Assembly: GCA_020444415.1 (NCBI GenBank)
Contig: JAHLLA010000003.1
Coordinates: 62,001-126,000, forward strand
Length of the DNA stretch: 64,000 nt
Source: Bacteroidota bacterium
GTDB lineage: Bacteria > Bacteroidota > Bacteroidia > Bacteroidales > F082
Reading direction: 5' to 3'
Position 1 is the first letter of the stretch. Every line of letters starts with the position of its first letter. A program made the translations under genes and the position numbers. A model generated the notes under the pieces. The model ran no database searches. It was not told where the DNA came from and worked only from the letters and a program-made list of their open reading frames with translations. Positions 35,800-44,314 of this stretch are shown here, in pieces.

Positions 35800-37668
35800 C
35801 TATTGAACCAACATTTTTTTAGTAATAGCTTTCTCGCCAATTTGAACGGTATAGAAATATATTCCGGAGTCAAAATCGGATACATTGAGATTAAAAGTAT
35901 GGTTGCCAAAGTTATTGGCATTTTCAGTTACCTGGTATACTTTTTGGCCCAACAAGTTGCTTAAAGTCAGGCTCACAGGACCCATTACTTCTGTATTTAC
36001 TACAATAGCTGTTTCGCGGGTAGCCGGGTTGGGCATATTCTGAGAAACTTCAAAATTGGTATTTTCGAATTGCTCAGCAACACCCACGTGAAGGTCTGCT
36101 GGTAAGTACACTATATTGTTATTGACCGGATCGTGGGTTGGTGGATCAGGCTGTGTACTGTTACCGGGTAAGTTATCGGTCATGTATTGTATGTGGTGCA
36201 TGCCGTTCAGGTTACTTGGTGCCGCAGAAGGATACACACATTCACTGAAAATATGAAATACATCACTGGTATAGTCCGTAAACTCACTCCAGATATTATC
36301 ACCTTCGGTTGAACGTCCCCAAATATGTCTGAAATTGTAAGTGTCGTTGTCGAACCCTACAGAAAGACCACTAAAAAATACCTTGATATTACCATCCTCC
36401 TGGATGACCAATTGCGGCATACTCGTTAATGAAGCGCCGTAATAAGCTACATCAATGATCGTATCTGAACCATTGGGTTGTGTCCAGGCGGCCAACTGGC
36501 CATTTTGGTAAATCGGAATATTTTCCCATTCAGCATCGGTTGGTAAAATGGAAGCACCAATCTGTGCGGTATCCAGTGCAGGCATGGTTTCGTTCCAATA
36601 TACCAAACCATCAGAGTATGGAAAATATGACCATGTATCGTCATCGGGTGTATCGTCCAGGTGTATCTGGCGTCCAAAAGCCACATGTACCACACCGTCA
36701 TCATCTATGGCAATGGCGTTAAATCCGTCACCACCGCCACATTGTGGCAGGTCACCTGAATTTCCGTCAAAAAACGGATCGGGGCTATCATAAAAAGTAA
36801 CCCGTTCCCATGAGTCACCACCATCAGTTGATTTCATGATGATACCATCACCAATGCCATCAAAAGCCACAAAAGCAATTACACCGGCATTGGGTTCGGC
36901 CCATGCATAATTGTCACCGCCCCACACGGCAGCATAATCAGATCCCATTCCTTCTAAAATTACGTTTTCCGGGTCCCAGGTTTCGCCACCGTCTGACGAA
37001 CGGGAATATAAAATTGGTGAATACAAATCTTCATAATCGTAATCGTACAACGCGGAAATCACATGAATTACGTCATTGTTTTCACCGGTTGTGATCATAC
37101 GAGGCCATGTTAAGCCATTGCCTCCGGGTACACCATCAGGACCAAGCTGGTAAAAGAAATTCCAGTCGCCTGTACCTTTGTTTTCCCTCCAGCTATAAAG
37201 CAAACCGCTTGAAGCCGTATGGGTACAAATAATTTCACCGTTTTCGCCATATTTGGCTATCGTTGGCCAACCTGTACGTTCAGGTTCAATTCTTTCAGTG
37301 GGTGCCGGACCCCAACTACTGCCGTCATAATAATTATAACCGGTTCCCCTGTCAGGATAACTTGTGGGTGTAATACCTCTAATCCATACAGTTGCCATGG
37401 TTCCGTCTTCATAAGAAATGATCCTGTGGTCGATGGATGAGTTGCTTTGCAGGTCGTACCATGTATTGCCAATAACAATGTCCTGGTCTCTTTCATTAGC
37501 AACATAAGGATTGATTTCGCCCTGGAAATTACTCTGTGGGTCTTTTACCGGCAACATTTTTTTTGCTACGGTGGTTTTGAATTTTGCCTGCTGTTTTACA
37601 GTAGCAAGCTGGGCAAAAGTGCCCGCACTAAAACTGATCACTAATACGAATAGTAAAATTTTCTTCAT
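35800..37668 (-). CDS. Secreted Asp-box beta-propeller protein with T9SS type A sorting domain
   Basis: Fourth member of the tandem family, 622 residues. Signal peptide ending TFAQ, followed by LATVKQQAKFKTTVA, which closely matches the N-terminus of the 27938 protein. Asp boxes SSDGGETW and STDGGDSW, the CGGGDGFN segment and QIHLDDTPDD are present. The C-terminal T9SS sorting domain (SQNMPNPATRETAI ... NLLGQK ... TKKMLVQ) is almost that of the 33374 protein. Thus the N-terminal part resembles one neighbour and the C-terminal part another. The ligand or enzymatic activity is unknown. Confidence 0.87.
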   Translation of the reverse strand: MKKILLFVLVISFSAGTFAQLATVKQQAKFKTTVAKKMLPVKDPQSNFQGEINPYVANERDQDIVIGNTWYDLQSNSSIDHRIISYEDGTMATVWIRGITPTSYPDRGTGYNYYDGSSWGPAPTERIEPERTGWPTIAKYGENGEIICTHTASSGLLYSWRENKGTGDWNFFYQLGPDGVPGGNGLTWPRMITTGENNDVIHVISALYDYDYEDLYSPILYSRSSDGGETWDPENVILEGMGSDYAAVWGGDNYAWAEPNAGVIAFVAFDGIGDGIIMKSTDGGDSWERVTFYDSPDPFFDGNSGDLPQCGGGDGFNAIAIDDDGVVHVAFGRQIHLDDTPDDDTWSYFPYSDGLVYWNETMPALDTAQIGASILPTDAEWENIPIYQNGQLAAWTQPNGSDTIIDVAYYGASLTSMPQLVIQEDGNIKVFFSGLSVGFDNDTYNFRHIWGRSTEGDNIWSEFTDYTSDVFHIFSECVYPSAAPSNLNGMHHIQYMTDNLPGNSTQPDPPTHDPVNNNIVYLPADLHVGVAEQFENTNFEVSQNMPNPATRETAIVVNTEVMGPVSLTLSNLLGQKVYQVTENANNFGNHTFNLNVSDFDSGIYFYTVQIGEKAITKKMLVQ

Positions 37669-37720
37669 TTTTTTGAAATTTTGTTTGTATAAATAAGACG
37701 TTTATATTTCAATAAGCTTA

Positions 37721-37728
37721 CAAAGCTA
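37721..37728 (-). promoter_or_regulatory. -7 element of the fourth Asp-box protein gene
   Basis: The minus strand reads TAGCTTTG, an exact TAnnTTTG match, 52 nt before the start. Confidence 0.5.
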
Positions 37729-37851
37729 AGAATTCTACAAATATGATACCATGTATTTTGAAATAATATTGTTCATGGTAAGCCCCGACAATTTTTGAGC
37801 AGCAGAACCAAGGCTTAAGTTATTTTAACTTCCATTCAAAAATAAACGGCT

Positions 37852-37859
37852 TATATTTG
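37852..37859 (+). promoter_or_regulatory. -7 element of the lptG-like gene
   Basis: TATATTTG, an exact TAnnTTTG match, 20 nt before the ATG at 37880. Confidence 0.6.
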
Positions 37860-37879
37860 CAATTCAACAAAATCAAGGG

Positions 37880-39382
37880 ATGAAAAAACTGCATGTATAT
37901 ATGCTCAAGTCCTATCTGGGACCGTTTGTTTTTACATTCTTTATTGCATTGTTTATCCTGCTTCTTCAGTTTTTGTGGAAATATATAGATGACCTTGTTG
38001 GCAAGGGGCTGGAAGGCTACATCATCGCCAAATTGATGTTTTACGCATCATCCACCTTTGTGCCGCTTGCATTGCCGCTGGCGATTTTGCTTTCCTCACT
38101 CATGACATTTGGAAATTTGGGAGAACACTATGAACTGGTGGCCATGAAATCGGCTGGCATTTCGTTGCGAAAAGCAATGAAACCCCTGGTCTATCTGGCC
38201 ATATTTACAAGTATTGCAGCCTTTTTGTTTTCCAATTACGTGCTACCAGTGGCCAACCTTAAATTCGGGTCGCTGCTCTATGATGTACGCCAGCAAAAGC
38301 TGGCATTTAATTTGACTGCCGGGGTTTTTGAAGACGACCTGAATGATTTTGTTATTCGCATTGGTGAAAAGGATAAAGACAATAAAACCATTTACGATGT
38401 ACAAATTTATGACCACACATCCAAACTGGGAAATATAAAAGTAACTACGGCGAAAAAGGGCTTTATGGAGCTAACACCGGATCAGAAAAGGGTGATATTC
38501 ACGCTTTATGACGGTTATACGTATTCCGAAATTACTGACCAGAAAAAGTATAAGGAAACAAGGCCTTTCGAGCGAATGAAGTTCAGCAAGCAGGAATTGA
38601 CCTTCGATCTGAGTGAATTCCAGTTGAATCGAACCAATGAAGAACTTTTCAAATCGCATTATTCAATGTTGAATATCAAGCAGTTGAATGAATCAATAGA
38701 CTCGTTAAGTAAACAACGAATTGCACGCCTGGATTTTTATAAGGAAAAGTTTATTCGCGGATACAATTACCTGGGGAAAAATGACACAATTCTTGATACT
38801 TTGTTGGTGAAAGTTGACACAGGCCTGGCAGATACACTGTCATCAAATAAAGCGCCTTCAGATACATTGACGGTTGATACGCTAACATTACCAGTACAAA
38901 GGAATTACGAAAAGCAAGCCTTGATCGAGATTGTTGATATGGCGCAGAAAAATGCCCGAAACTTAAAAGATGATGCACATAATTATGGAAATGAATATGA
39001 TTCCAGAAGGCAGGTGATCACCAAACACCAGGTGGTATGGCATCAAAAATTTAAATTATCCATTGCCTGCCTGTTGTTCTTCTTCATAGGCGCACCATTG
39101 GGAGCCATCATCAGGAAAGGCGGGCTGGGATTGCCCGTGGTTGTTTCCGTGATTTTTTTCGTTCTGTATCATATCGTTTCGATGACGGGTGAAAAAGCAG
39201 CCAAAACCGGTGAGTGGGGTGTGATTATTGGTGTTTGGCTATCCACCATTCTTATTTTGCCCCTGGGTTTGTTTTTAACTTATAAAGCCACTACGGATGC
39301 CCCGTTGCTTGATTCAGAAAGCTGGAAGAAAACCCTGGAGAAATTCAATATATTCAAGAAAAAAAGTCCAGATGCCGGATAG
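37880..39382 (+). CDS. LptF/LptG family permease
   Basis: Inner-membrane component of the LPS export machine, which with LptB and LptC lifts lipopolysaccharide out of the inner membrane. Three helices at the N-terminus (about 12-35, 52-75, 100-122) with the family segment LPLAILLSSLMTFGNLGEHYE and AMKSAGIS, a periplasmic beta-jellyroll domain (about 130-390) enlarged by a Thr/Asp-rich linker, and three C-terminal helices (KLSIACLLFFFIGAPLGAIIRKGG). At 500 residues it is longer than E. coli LptG, which I think is usual for Bacteroidota. Its last 11 nt overlap the start of a glycosyltransferase gene, linking LPS export and sugar transfer. Confidence 0.9.
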   Translation: MKKLHVYMLKSYLGPFVFTFFIALFILLLQFLWKYIDDLVGKGLEGYIIAKLMFYASSTFVPLALPLAILLSSLMTFGNLGEHYELVAMKSAGISLRKAMKPLVYLAIFTSIAAFLFSNYVLPVANLKFGSLLYDVRQQKLAFNLTAGVFEDDLNDFVIRIGEKDKDNKTIYDVQIYDHTSKLGNIKVTTAKKGFMELTPDQKRVIFTLYDGYTYSEITDQKKYKETRPFERMKFSKQELTFDLSEFQLNRTNEELFKSHYSMLNIKQLNESIDSLSKQRIARLDFYKEKFIRGYNYLGKNDTILDTLLVKVDTGLADTLSSNKAPSDTLTVDTLTLPVQRNYEKQALIEIVDMAQKNARNLKDDAHNYGNEYDSRRQVITKHQVVWHQKFKLSIACLLFFFIGAPLGAIIRKGGLGLPVVVSVIFFVLYHIVSMTGEKAAKTGEWGVIIGVWLSTILILPLGLFLTYKATTDAPLLDSESWKKTLEKFNIFKKKSPDAG

Positions 39383-40580
39383 TTTAAAAGTACTTTTCAT
39401 TTGTAATAAATCGCCCTGGCCTCCCGGTGAAGGTGGCCCCATAGCGATGAATAACCTCATCACAGGTCTTATAGAGGCAGGGCACCAGGTGAAGGTGCTG
39501 GCTGTAAATTCCAACAAATATTCAGTTGATCCTGATAGAATTCCGGAAGATTATAAAAAAAGCACCGGTATTGAACTGGCTTATGTTGACCTGGCAATCA
39601 AACCACTCGATGCTTTCCTGAATTTGTTTTCCAATAAATCCTATCATGTTGAACGTTTTATCTCGAAGGGTTTTCATGCCAAACTGATCGAAATACTGAA
39701 AAGAGACCGTTTTGATGTGGTACAGATAGAAACGCTGTATATGTCGCCCTATATCGAAACCATCAGGGAATATACCGGTGCGAAAATATTCTTGAGGGCA
39801 CATAATATTGAACATATGATCTGGCAACGGATCATGGAGAGTACAAAGAATCCTATAAAAAAATGGTATTTAAAGCACTTGGTGCGCACTTTAAGGAATT
39901 ACGAGTACAACAGTCTGGTAAAATACGACGGCATCATTCCCATTTCTTATGTGGATGCGAAATTTTTCAGTGGAATTACAAAAACACCTGTAAGAGCCAT
40001 TTCATTTGGTATTGATCCTGATCAAATAGATAAGGAAATTTATGGCAAACCTGAAAATGCCTTGTTCCATATCGGGTCGATGAACTGGGTGCCCAATATT
40101 GAAGGCATCAAATGGTTTTTAGAGGAAGCCTGGCCGTTGATACATGAAACTTTCCCGGAATTAAAATGTTACCTGGCAGGCCGTGGCATGCCCGACTGGA
40201 TCTATCAGATGCAACTTGAAAATGTAGAGGTAGTAGGTGAGGTGCCGGATGCTTACGAGTTCATCAAATCGAAAGCGATTTCCATTGCACCATTGTTTTC
40301 CGGAAGCGGAATCCGAATCAAAATCATTGAGAGCATGGCACAGGCACGTGCCGTTATATCCACCACCATTGGTGCCGAAGGAATAAACTATACAAATGGC
40401 GAGCATATAATGATAGCTGATGATCAGCAAACTTTCCTGGAAGCGGTCAGGTTTTTATACCCTCACCCTGAAAGATCCAAAAAAATGGGAGAAAATGCCA
40501 GGAAATTGATCCTGCAACAGCATAATAACAAACTACTTATTGAGCAGATGGTTGATTTTTACCGGGAAGTTATAAAATAG
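39372..40580 (+). CDS. Glycosyltransferase, GT4-like (GT-B fold)
   Basis: Transfers a sugar from an activated donor to a lipid or glycan acceptor, probably for surface polysaccharide. 402 residues from the ATG at 39372, which overlaps the end of the permease gene by 11 nt; an upstream in-frame ATG (39297) would run deep into that gene and is unlikely. N-terminal Rossmann domain (VLFICNKSPWPPGEGGP), the RAHNIEHMIW motif, and a C-terminal donor-binding domain with HIGSMNWVPNIEG and FSGSGIRIKIIESMAQARA (E-x7-E-type region). The exact sugar is unknown. The next gene belongs to the same class. Confidence 0.88.
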   Translation: MPDSLKVLFICNKSPWPPGEGGPIAMNNLITGLIEAGHQVKVLAVNSNKYSVDPDRIPEDYKKSTGIELAYVDLAIKPLDAFLNLFSNKSYHVERFISKGFHAKLIEILKRDRFDVVQIETLYMSPYIETIREYTGAKIFLRAHNIEHMIWQRIMESTKNPIKKWYLKHLVRTLRNYEYNSLVKYDGIIPISYVDAKFFSGITKTPVRAISFGIDPDQIDKEIYGKPENALFHIGSMNWVPNIEGIKWFLEEAWPLIHETFPELKCYLAGRGMPDWIYQMQLENVEVVGEVPDAYEFIKSKAISIAPLFSGSGIRIKIIESMAQARAVISTTIGAEGINYTNGEHIMIADDQQTFLEAVRFLYPHPERSKKMGENARKLILQQHNNKLLIEQMVDFYREVIK

Positions 40581-40604
40581 CGATGCAAACGATTGTTTAA
40601 TTTT

Positions 40605-40612
40605 TATTTTTG
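40605..40612 (+). promoter_or_regulatory. -7 element of the second glycosyltransferase
   Basis: TATTTTTG, an exact match to TAnnTTTG, 17 nt before the ATG, with TTGTTT at 40593-40598 as a weak -33 candidate. Confidence 0.5.
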
Positions 40613-40629
40613 CATTTTGATTTGATTCA

Positions 40630-41799
40630 ATGAGGTTATTTGTTCTACTTTCCCGTGTTCCCTATCCCCTCGAAAAAGGTGATAAACTCAGGGCGTTTCA
40701 CCAGGTGGTGCAGTTGTCGAAAAAAAATGAGATCGTTCTGTGTGCCCTTAATCCCAACAGGAAACTGAACAAACGGGATGCTTTTAGTGCCCTGCAGCCG
40801 TATTGCCGCTCCATTAATTTTATTGATATACCCATTACAGGAAGAGTCTGGAATATTTTTAAGGCTTTCTTAAAAGGACTGCCACTTCAGGTGGGTTATT
40901 TTTATAGCTGCAAAGCAGCCAGAAAAGTAAATAAACTTATTGAGGAATATAAACCGGACCATATCTACTGCCAATTGTTGCGAACTGCTGAATATGTAAA
41001 AAAATCCACCATCCCAAAAACCATCGATTACCAGGATGTTTTTTCTTATGGTGTGAAAAGAAGGATGGAAAAAGCTCCTTTTTACACCAAACCGGTTTTC
41101 CGAATGGAATATAAACGTTTGCTCAAATATGAGACAAACATCTTTGACATCTTTGATCACAAAACCATCATTTCGATTCCTGATCGCGACCTGATCCCGC
41201 ACCCTGAAAAAGGAAAAATCCATGTCATTCCTAATGGTGTAGATCATGATTTCTTTTCGCCTAGAAATTCAGTTAAAAAAGTTGATCTGGTATTTACCGG
41301 TAATATGGCATACCCGCCCAATGTTGATGCAGCGGAATTCCTGGTGAATGAGATCATGCCGTTGGTTTGGAAAGAAAAGCCCGGTGCGAAAGTGATGATC
41401 GCCGGGGCTACGCCTGATAAACGAGTCACTTCTTTAAAATCTGAAAAGGTAATTGTAACCGGCTGGCTGGATGATATTCGTGATTCGTATGCCGGTGCGA
41501 AAGTATTTATTGCACCCATGCAAATTGGTACCGGGCTACAGAATAAGTTGCTCGAAGCCATGTCGATGAAAGTGCCATCCATTACTACTCCGTTGGCCAA
41601 TGATGCCTTACAGGCAGTTGACGGAGAGAGTATTCTTATTGGCAAGGATGCATCTTCACTGGCACAACATATTTTGAACTTATTAAACGACGAAGCCTTA
41701 TACCAAAAAATTGCTGACAATGGCTTTACATTTGTCAAACAGCATTACAGTTGGGAAGAAGCCACCGATAAACTGAATAATATACTGCATAAGAACTAA
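40630..41799 (+). CDS. Glycosyltransferase, GT4-like, exosortase-associated type
   Basis: GT-B fold glycosyltransferase, 389 residues. The N-terminus (FVLLSRVPYPLEKGDKLRAF) and the segments YCQLLRTAEY and VIPNGVDHDFFSP resemble the TIGR03087-type sugar transferases named for PEP-CTERM/EpsH systems, although none of those partners is nearby. The donor-binding motif IGTGLQNKLLEAMSMKVPS is intact. It is separated from the preceding glycosyltransferase by 49 nt containing its own promoter-like element. The acceptor and sugar are unknown; a surface polysaccharide role is inferred from the class and from the LPS-export gene upstream. Confidence 0.88.
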   Translation: MRLFVLLSRVPYPLEKGDKLRAFHQVVQLSKKNEIVLCALNPNRKLNKRDAFSALQPYCRSINFIDIPITGRVWNIFKAFLKGLPLQVGYFYSCKAARKVNKLIEEYKPDHIYCQLLRTAEYVKKSTIPKTIDYQDVFSYGVKRRMEKAPFYTKPVFRMEYKRLLKYETNIFDIFDHKTIISIPDRDLIPHPEKGKIHVIPNGVDHDFFSPRNSVKKVDLVFTGNMAYPPNVDAAEFLVNEIMPLVWKEKPGAKVMIAGATPDKRVTSLKSEKVIVTGWLDDIRDSYAGAKVFIAPMQIGTGLQNKLLEAMSMKVPSITTPLANDALQAVDGESILIGKDASSLAQHILNLLNDEALYQKIADNGFTFVKQHYSWEEATDKLNNILHKN

Positions 41800-41803
41800 A
41801 TTG

Positions 41804-41820
41804 AGGCTGATAATCAGCCT
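41804..41820 (+). terminator. Hairpin after the second glycosyltransferase
   Basis: AGGCTGA / TCAGCCT stem with a 3-nt loop 4 nt after the stop; the T tract after it is weak, so termination may be partial. Confidence 0.45.
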
Positions 41821-41864
41821 TATATGTCTTTTAACCGGGACATTAAAATTCACAAAATAAATCG

Positions 41865-41872
41865 TATTTTTG
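41865..41872 (+). promoter_or_regulatory. -7 element of lepA, possibly leaderless
   Basis: TATTTTTG lies only 5 nt before the ATG at 41878; transcription would begin at or near the start codon. Confidence 0.55.
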
Positions 41873-41877
41873 CGCGC

Positions 41878-43668
41878 ATGGAACATATCCGGAACTTCTG
41901 TATCATAGCCCATATCGACCACGGTAAAAGTACCCTGGCCGACAGGTTATTGGAGCTCACAGGGACTGTTACTGACAGGGACCGCCAGGAACAGGTTTTG
42001 GATGATATGGAACTGGAACGCGAACGTGGCATTACCATTAAAAGCCATGCCATCCAGATGGATTACCAATTTGAAGGAAAGAAATATGTTTTTAACCTGA
42101 TAGATACACCGGGGCATGTTGATTTTTCCTACGAAGTTTCAAGGTCCATTGCTGCCTGCGAAGGGGCTTTGCTGATCATCGATGCCACCCAGGGTATACA
42201 GGCGCAAACCATTTCCAATTTGTATCTTGCTATTGAACACGACCTTGAAATTATCCCGGTATTGAATAAAATGGACCTGGACAATGCAATGCCCGAAGAA
42301 GTGAAAGATCAGATTGTAGATTTATTAGGTTGCGATTACGAAGATATAATTGAAGCCAGTGGTAAAACCGGATACGGTGTAGATACAATCCTGGAGCATA
42401 TTATCCAAAAAGTGCCCGCTCCCAAAGGTGATCCTGAAGCACCACTGCAAGCCCTGATATTTGATTCAGTATTCAATTCATTCAGGGGGATAATCGCCTA
42501 TTTCCGCATATTTAGTGGGGAAATACGGAAAGGAGACCTGGTAAAATTTGTAAATACTAAAAAGGAATATGAAGCCAATGAGATTGGGGTACTCCGTCTT
42601 AAGCAGGAGCAGCGACAAGTATTACGAACCGGTGATGTGGGTTATATCATTTCAGGTATCAAAACTTCAAAGGAAGTAAAAGTTGGGGATACCATCACCC
42701 ATGTAGAAAGGCCATGCGCCAAAGCCATCGAAGGATTTGAAAATGTGAAACCCATGGTATTTGCCGGCATCTACCCCATTGATCCTGATGAGTACGAAGA
42801 ATTGCGGACTTCTATGGAAAAGCTGCAATTAAATGATGCTTCCCTCACCTGGGAGCCTGAATCGTCAGCCGCATTGGGTTTTGGTTTCAGATGTGGCTTT
42901 CTTGGTATGTTGCACATGGAAATTATCCAGGAGCGCCTTGACCGTGAGTTCGACATGAATGTGATCACAACGGTGCCGAACGTTTCATACCAGGTAGTTA
43001 CAAATAAAAAGGAGCGAATAGAAGTTCATAATCCTTCAGGTTTACCGGAACAAAAGTACATAGAGCATATTGAGGAGCCCTATATAAAAGCACAAATCAT
43101 TACCCGGTCAGATTATATCGGTTCCATAATGAAATTATGCCTCGATAAAAGAGGTGAGTTAAAAAACCAGGTGTACCTGACCACCGACAGGGTTGAACTG
43201 AGCATGGAAATGCCCCTTGGCGAAATTGTTTTTGATTTTTACGATAAACTCAAATCCATTTCAAAAGGATATGCCTCTTTCGATTATCATATTACCGGAT
43301 ACAAACCTGCTAAACTTGTGAAGCTGGACATTCTTTTAAATGGCGAATCCGTGGATGCGCTTTCTACCCTTATTCATCATGACAATGCTTATGATTTCGG
43401 AAGAAGAATTTGTGAGAAGCTGAAAGAACTCATTCCACGCCAGCAATTCGATATTGCCATCCAGGCTGCTATTGGTGCCAAGATCATAGCCCGCGAAACC
43501 GTGAAAGCCGTGAGAAAGGACGTAACAGCCAAATGCTACGGTGGCGACATTACCCGTAAACGCAAATTGCTCGAAAAGCAAAAGAAGGGTAAAAAACGCA
43601 TGCGCCAGGTAGGTAATGTGGAAGTACCTCAATCTGCATTTCTGGTAGTGCTGAGGTTGAATGATTAG
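41878..43668 (+). CDS. lepA: Elongation factor 4
   Basis: Ribosome-bound translational GTPase that back-translocates or remodels stalled ribosomes. 596 residues beginning [20 protein letters not shown]1 [10 protein letters not shown]3 DTPGHVD, G4 NKMD are intact, and the C-terminal basic region [15 protein letters not shown] with ending VVLRLND is typical of LepA. An in-frame ATG at 41824 would add 18 residues not found in the family and would contain the promoter box, so 41878 is the start. Confidence 0.96.
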   Translation: MEHIRNFCIIAHIDHGKSTLADRLLELTGTVTDRDRQEQVLDDMELERERGITIKSHAIQMDYQFEGKKYVFNLIDTPGHVDFSYEVSRSIAACEGALLIIDATQGIQAQTISNLYLAIEHDLEIIPVLNKMDLDNAMPEEVKDQIVDLLGCDYEDIIEASGKTGYGVDTILEHIIQKVPAPKGDPEAPLQALIFDSVFNSFRGIIAYFRIFSGEIRKGDLVKFVNTKKEYEANEIGVLRLKQEQRQVLRTGDVGYIISGIKTSKEVKVGDTITHVERPCAKAIEGFENVKPMVFAGIYPIDPDEYEELRTSMEKLQLNDASLTWEPESSAALGFGFRCGFLGMLHMEIIQERLDREFDMNVITTVPNVSYQVVTNKKERIEVHNPSGLPEQKYIEHIEEPYIKAQIITRSDYIGSIMKLCLDKRGELKNQVYLTTDRVELSMEMPLGEIVFDFYDKLKSISKGYASFDYHITGYKPAKLVKLDILLNGESVDALSTLIHHDNAYDFGRRICEKLKELIPRQQFDIAIQAAIGAKIIARETVKAVRKDVTAKCYGGDITRKRKLLEKQKKGKKRMRQVGNVEVPQSAFLVVLRLND

Positions 43669-43752
43669 GAATTTAGTTCCTGAAATCACAATCACCAAAT
43701 CACAAATAATTTTCAAATTTCAAATATCAATAACCAAAGTTTTTAGTTGCTT

Positions 43753-43779
43753 TGTAACAAATAGCATCCTTGGTACGTC
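43753..43779 (+). promoter_or_regulatory. ECF-type promoter of the sigma factor gene
   Basis: TGTAAC at 43753-43758, 17 nt spacer, CGTC at 43776-43779. The same arrangement with the same spacing precedes the head-GIN gene at 45712-45738. Such -35 AAC / -10 CGTC elements are typical of ECF sigma factors, so this is probably autoregulatory. Confidence 0.75.
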
Positions 43780-43810
43780 CTAAGGTTATAAGCAATATTT
43801 TTACCACTTC

Positions 43811-44302
43811 ATGACGATACGCGAATACAACCATTGTGTTGATGAGTTCTCAGATGGGATTTACAGATTCCTGTTGAAGAACATCAGGAATGCGGAATTG
43901 GCGCGCGATCTGGTGCAGGAGTCGTTCTTAAAACTGTGGCTGAAACGGAAAGATGTAAATTTTGCCAAAAGTAAATCGTACCTGTTCACTACCGCTTATC
44001 ACAGCATGATTGATCAGACAAGAAAGAAAAGCTGGAACGACCAGGAAATGGATGATCATGTAAGCAACACTTTTAAAGGTGACGGAAATAATTATTCAGA
44101 CATAAAGGAAATATTGGATATGGCGTTGGAAAAGTTACCAGCCATCCAGAAATCAGTGGTTTTGTTGCGTGATTATGAAGGATATTCGTACCAGGAGATT
44201 GGGGAGATTACCAGATTGACTGAAGCACAAGTAAAAGTATATATCTACCGGGCCAGGATGACGCTTAAAAAATACCTTGTCAGCATTGACATGGTAATAT
44301 AA
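43811..44302 (+). CDS. ECF-subfamily RNA polymerase sigma factor
   Basis: Alternative sigma factor, 163 residues. Region 2 (about 20-85: LARDLVQESFLKLW, KSYLFTTAYHSMIDQTRK) binds core polymerase and the -10 element; region 4 (about 105-155: LPAIQKSVVLLRDYEGYSYQEIGEITRL, ARMTLKKYL) reads the -35 element. The next gene, 12 nt downstream, encodes a membrane protein with an anti-sigma layout. The gene carries the bipartite ECF promoter described above, and the head-GIN gene carries the same one, which makes that gene the likely target. Confidence 0.93.
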   Translation: MTIREYNHCVDEFSDGIYRFLLKNIRNAELARDLVQESFLKLWLKRKDVNFAKSKSYLFTTAYHSMIDQTRKKSWNDQEMDDHVSNTFKGDGNNYSDIKEILDMALEKLPAIQKSVVLLRDYEGYSYQEIGEITRLTEAQVKVYIYRARMTLKKYLVSIDMVI

Positions 44303-44314
44303 TTTGAAGGAATA

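Noticed and set aside
27938-37668. The Asp-box proteins as sialidases
   Set aside because: Asp boxes occur in many propellers; the arginine triad and RIP motif expected for sialidases were not seen.
39297-39371. Upstream extension of the first glycosyltransferase into lptG
   Set aside because: It would overlap the permease gene by 86 nt and gives no homologous residues.
41244-41738. 164-codon open frame antisense to the second glycosyltransferase
   Set aside because: Same reason: no motif, fully inside a real gene.
41824-41877. Upstream extension of lepA
   Set aside because: The 18 added residues are not seen in LepA proteins and contain the promoter box; ATG 41878 gives the classical N-terminus.
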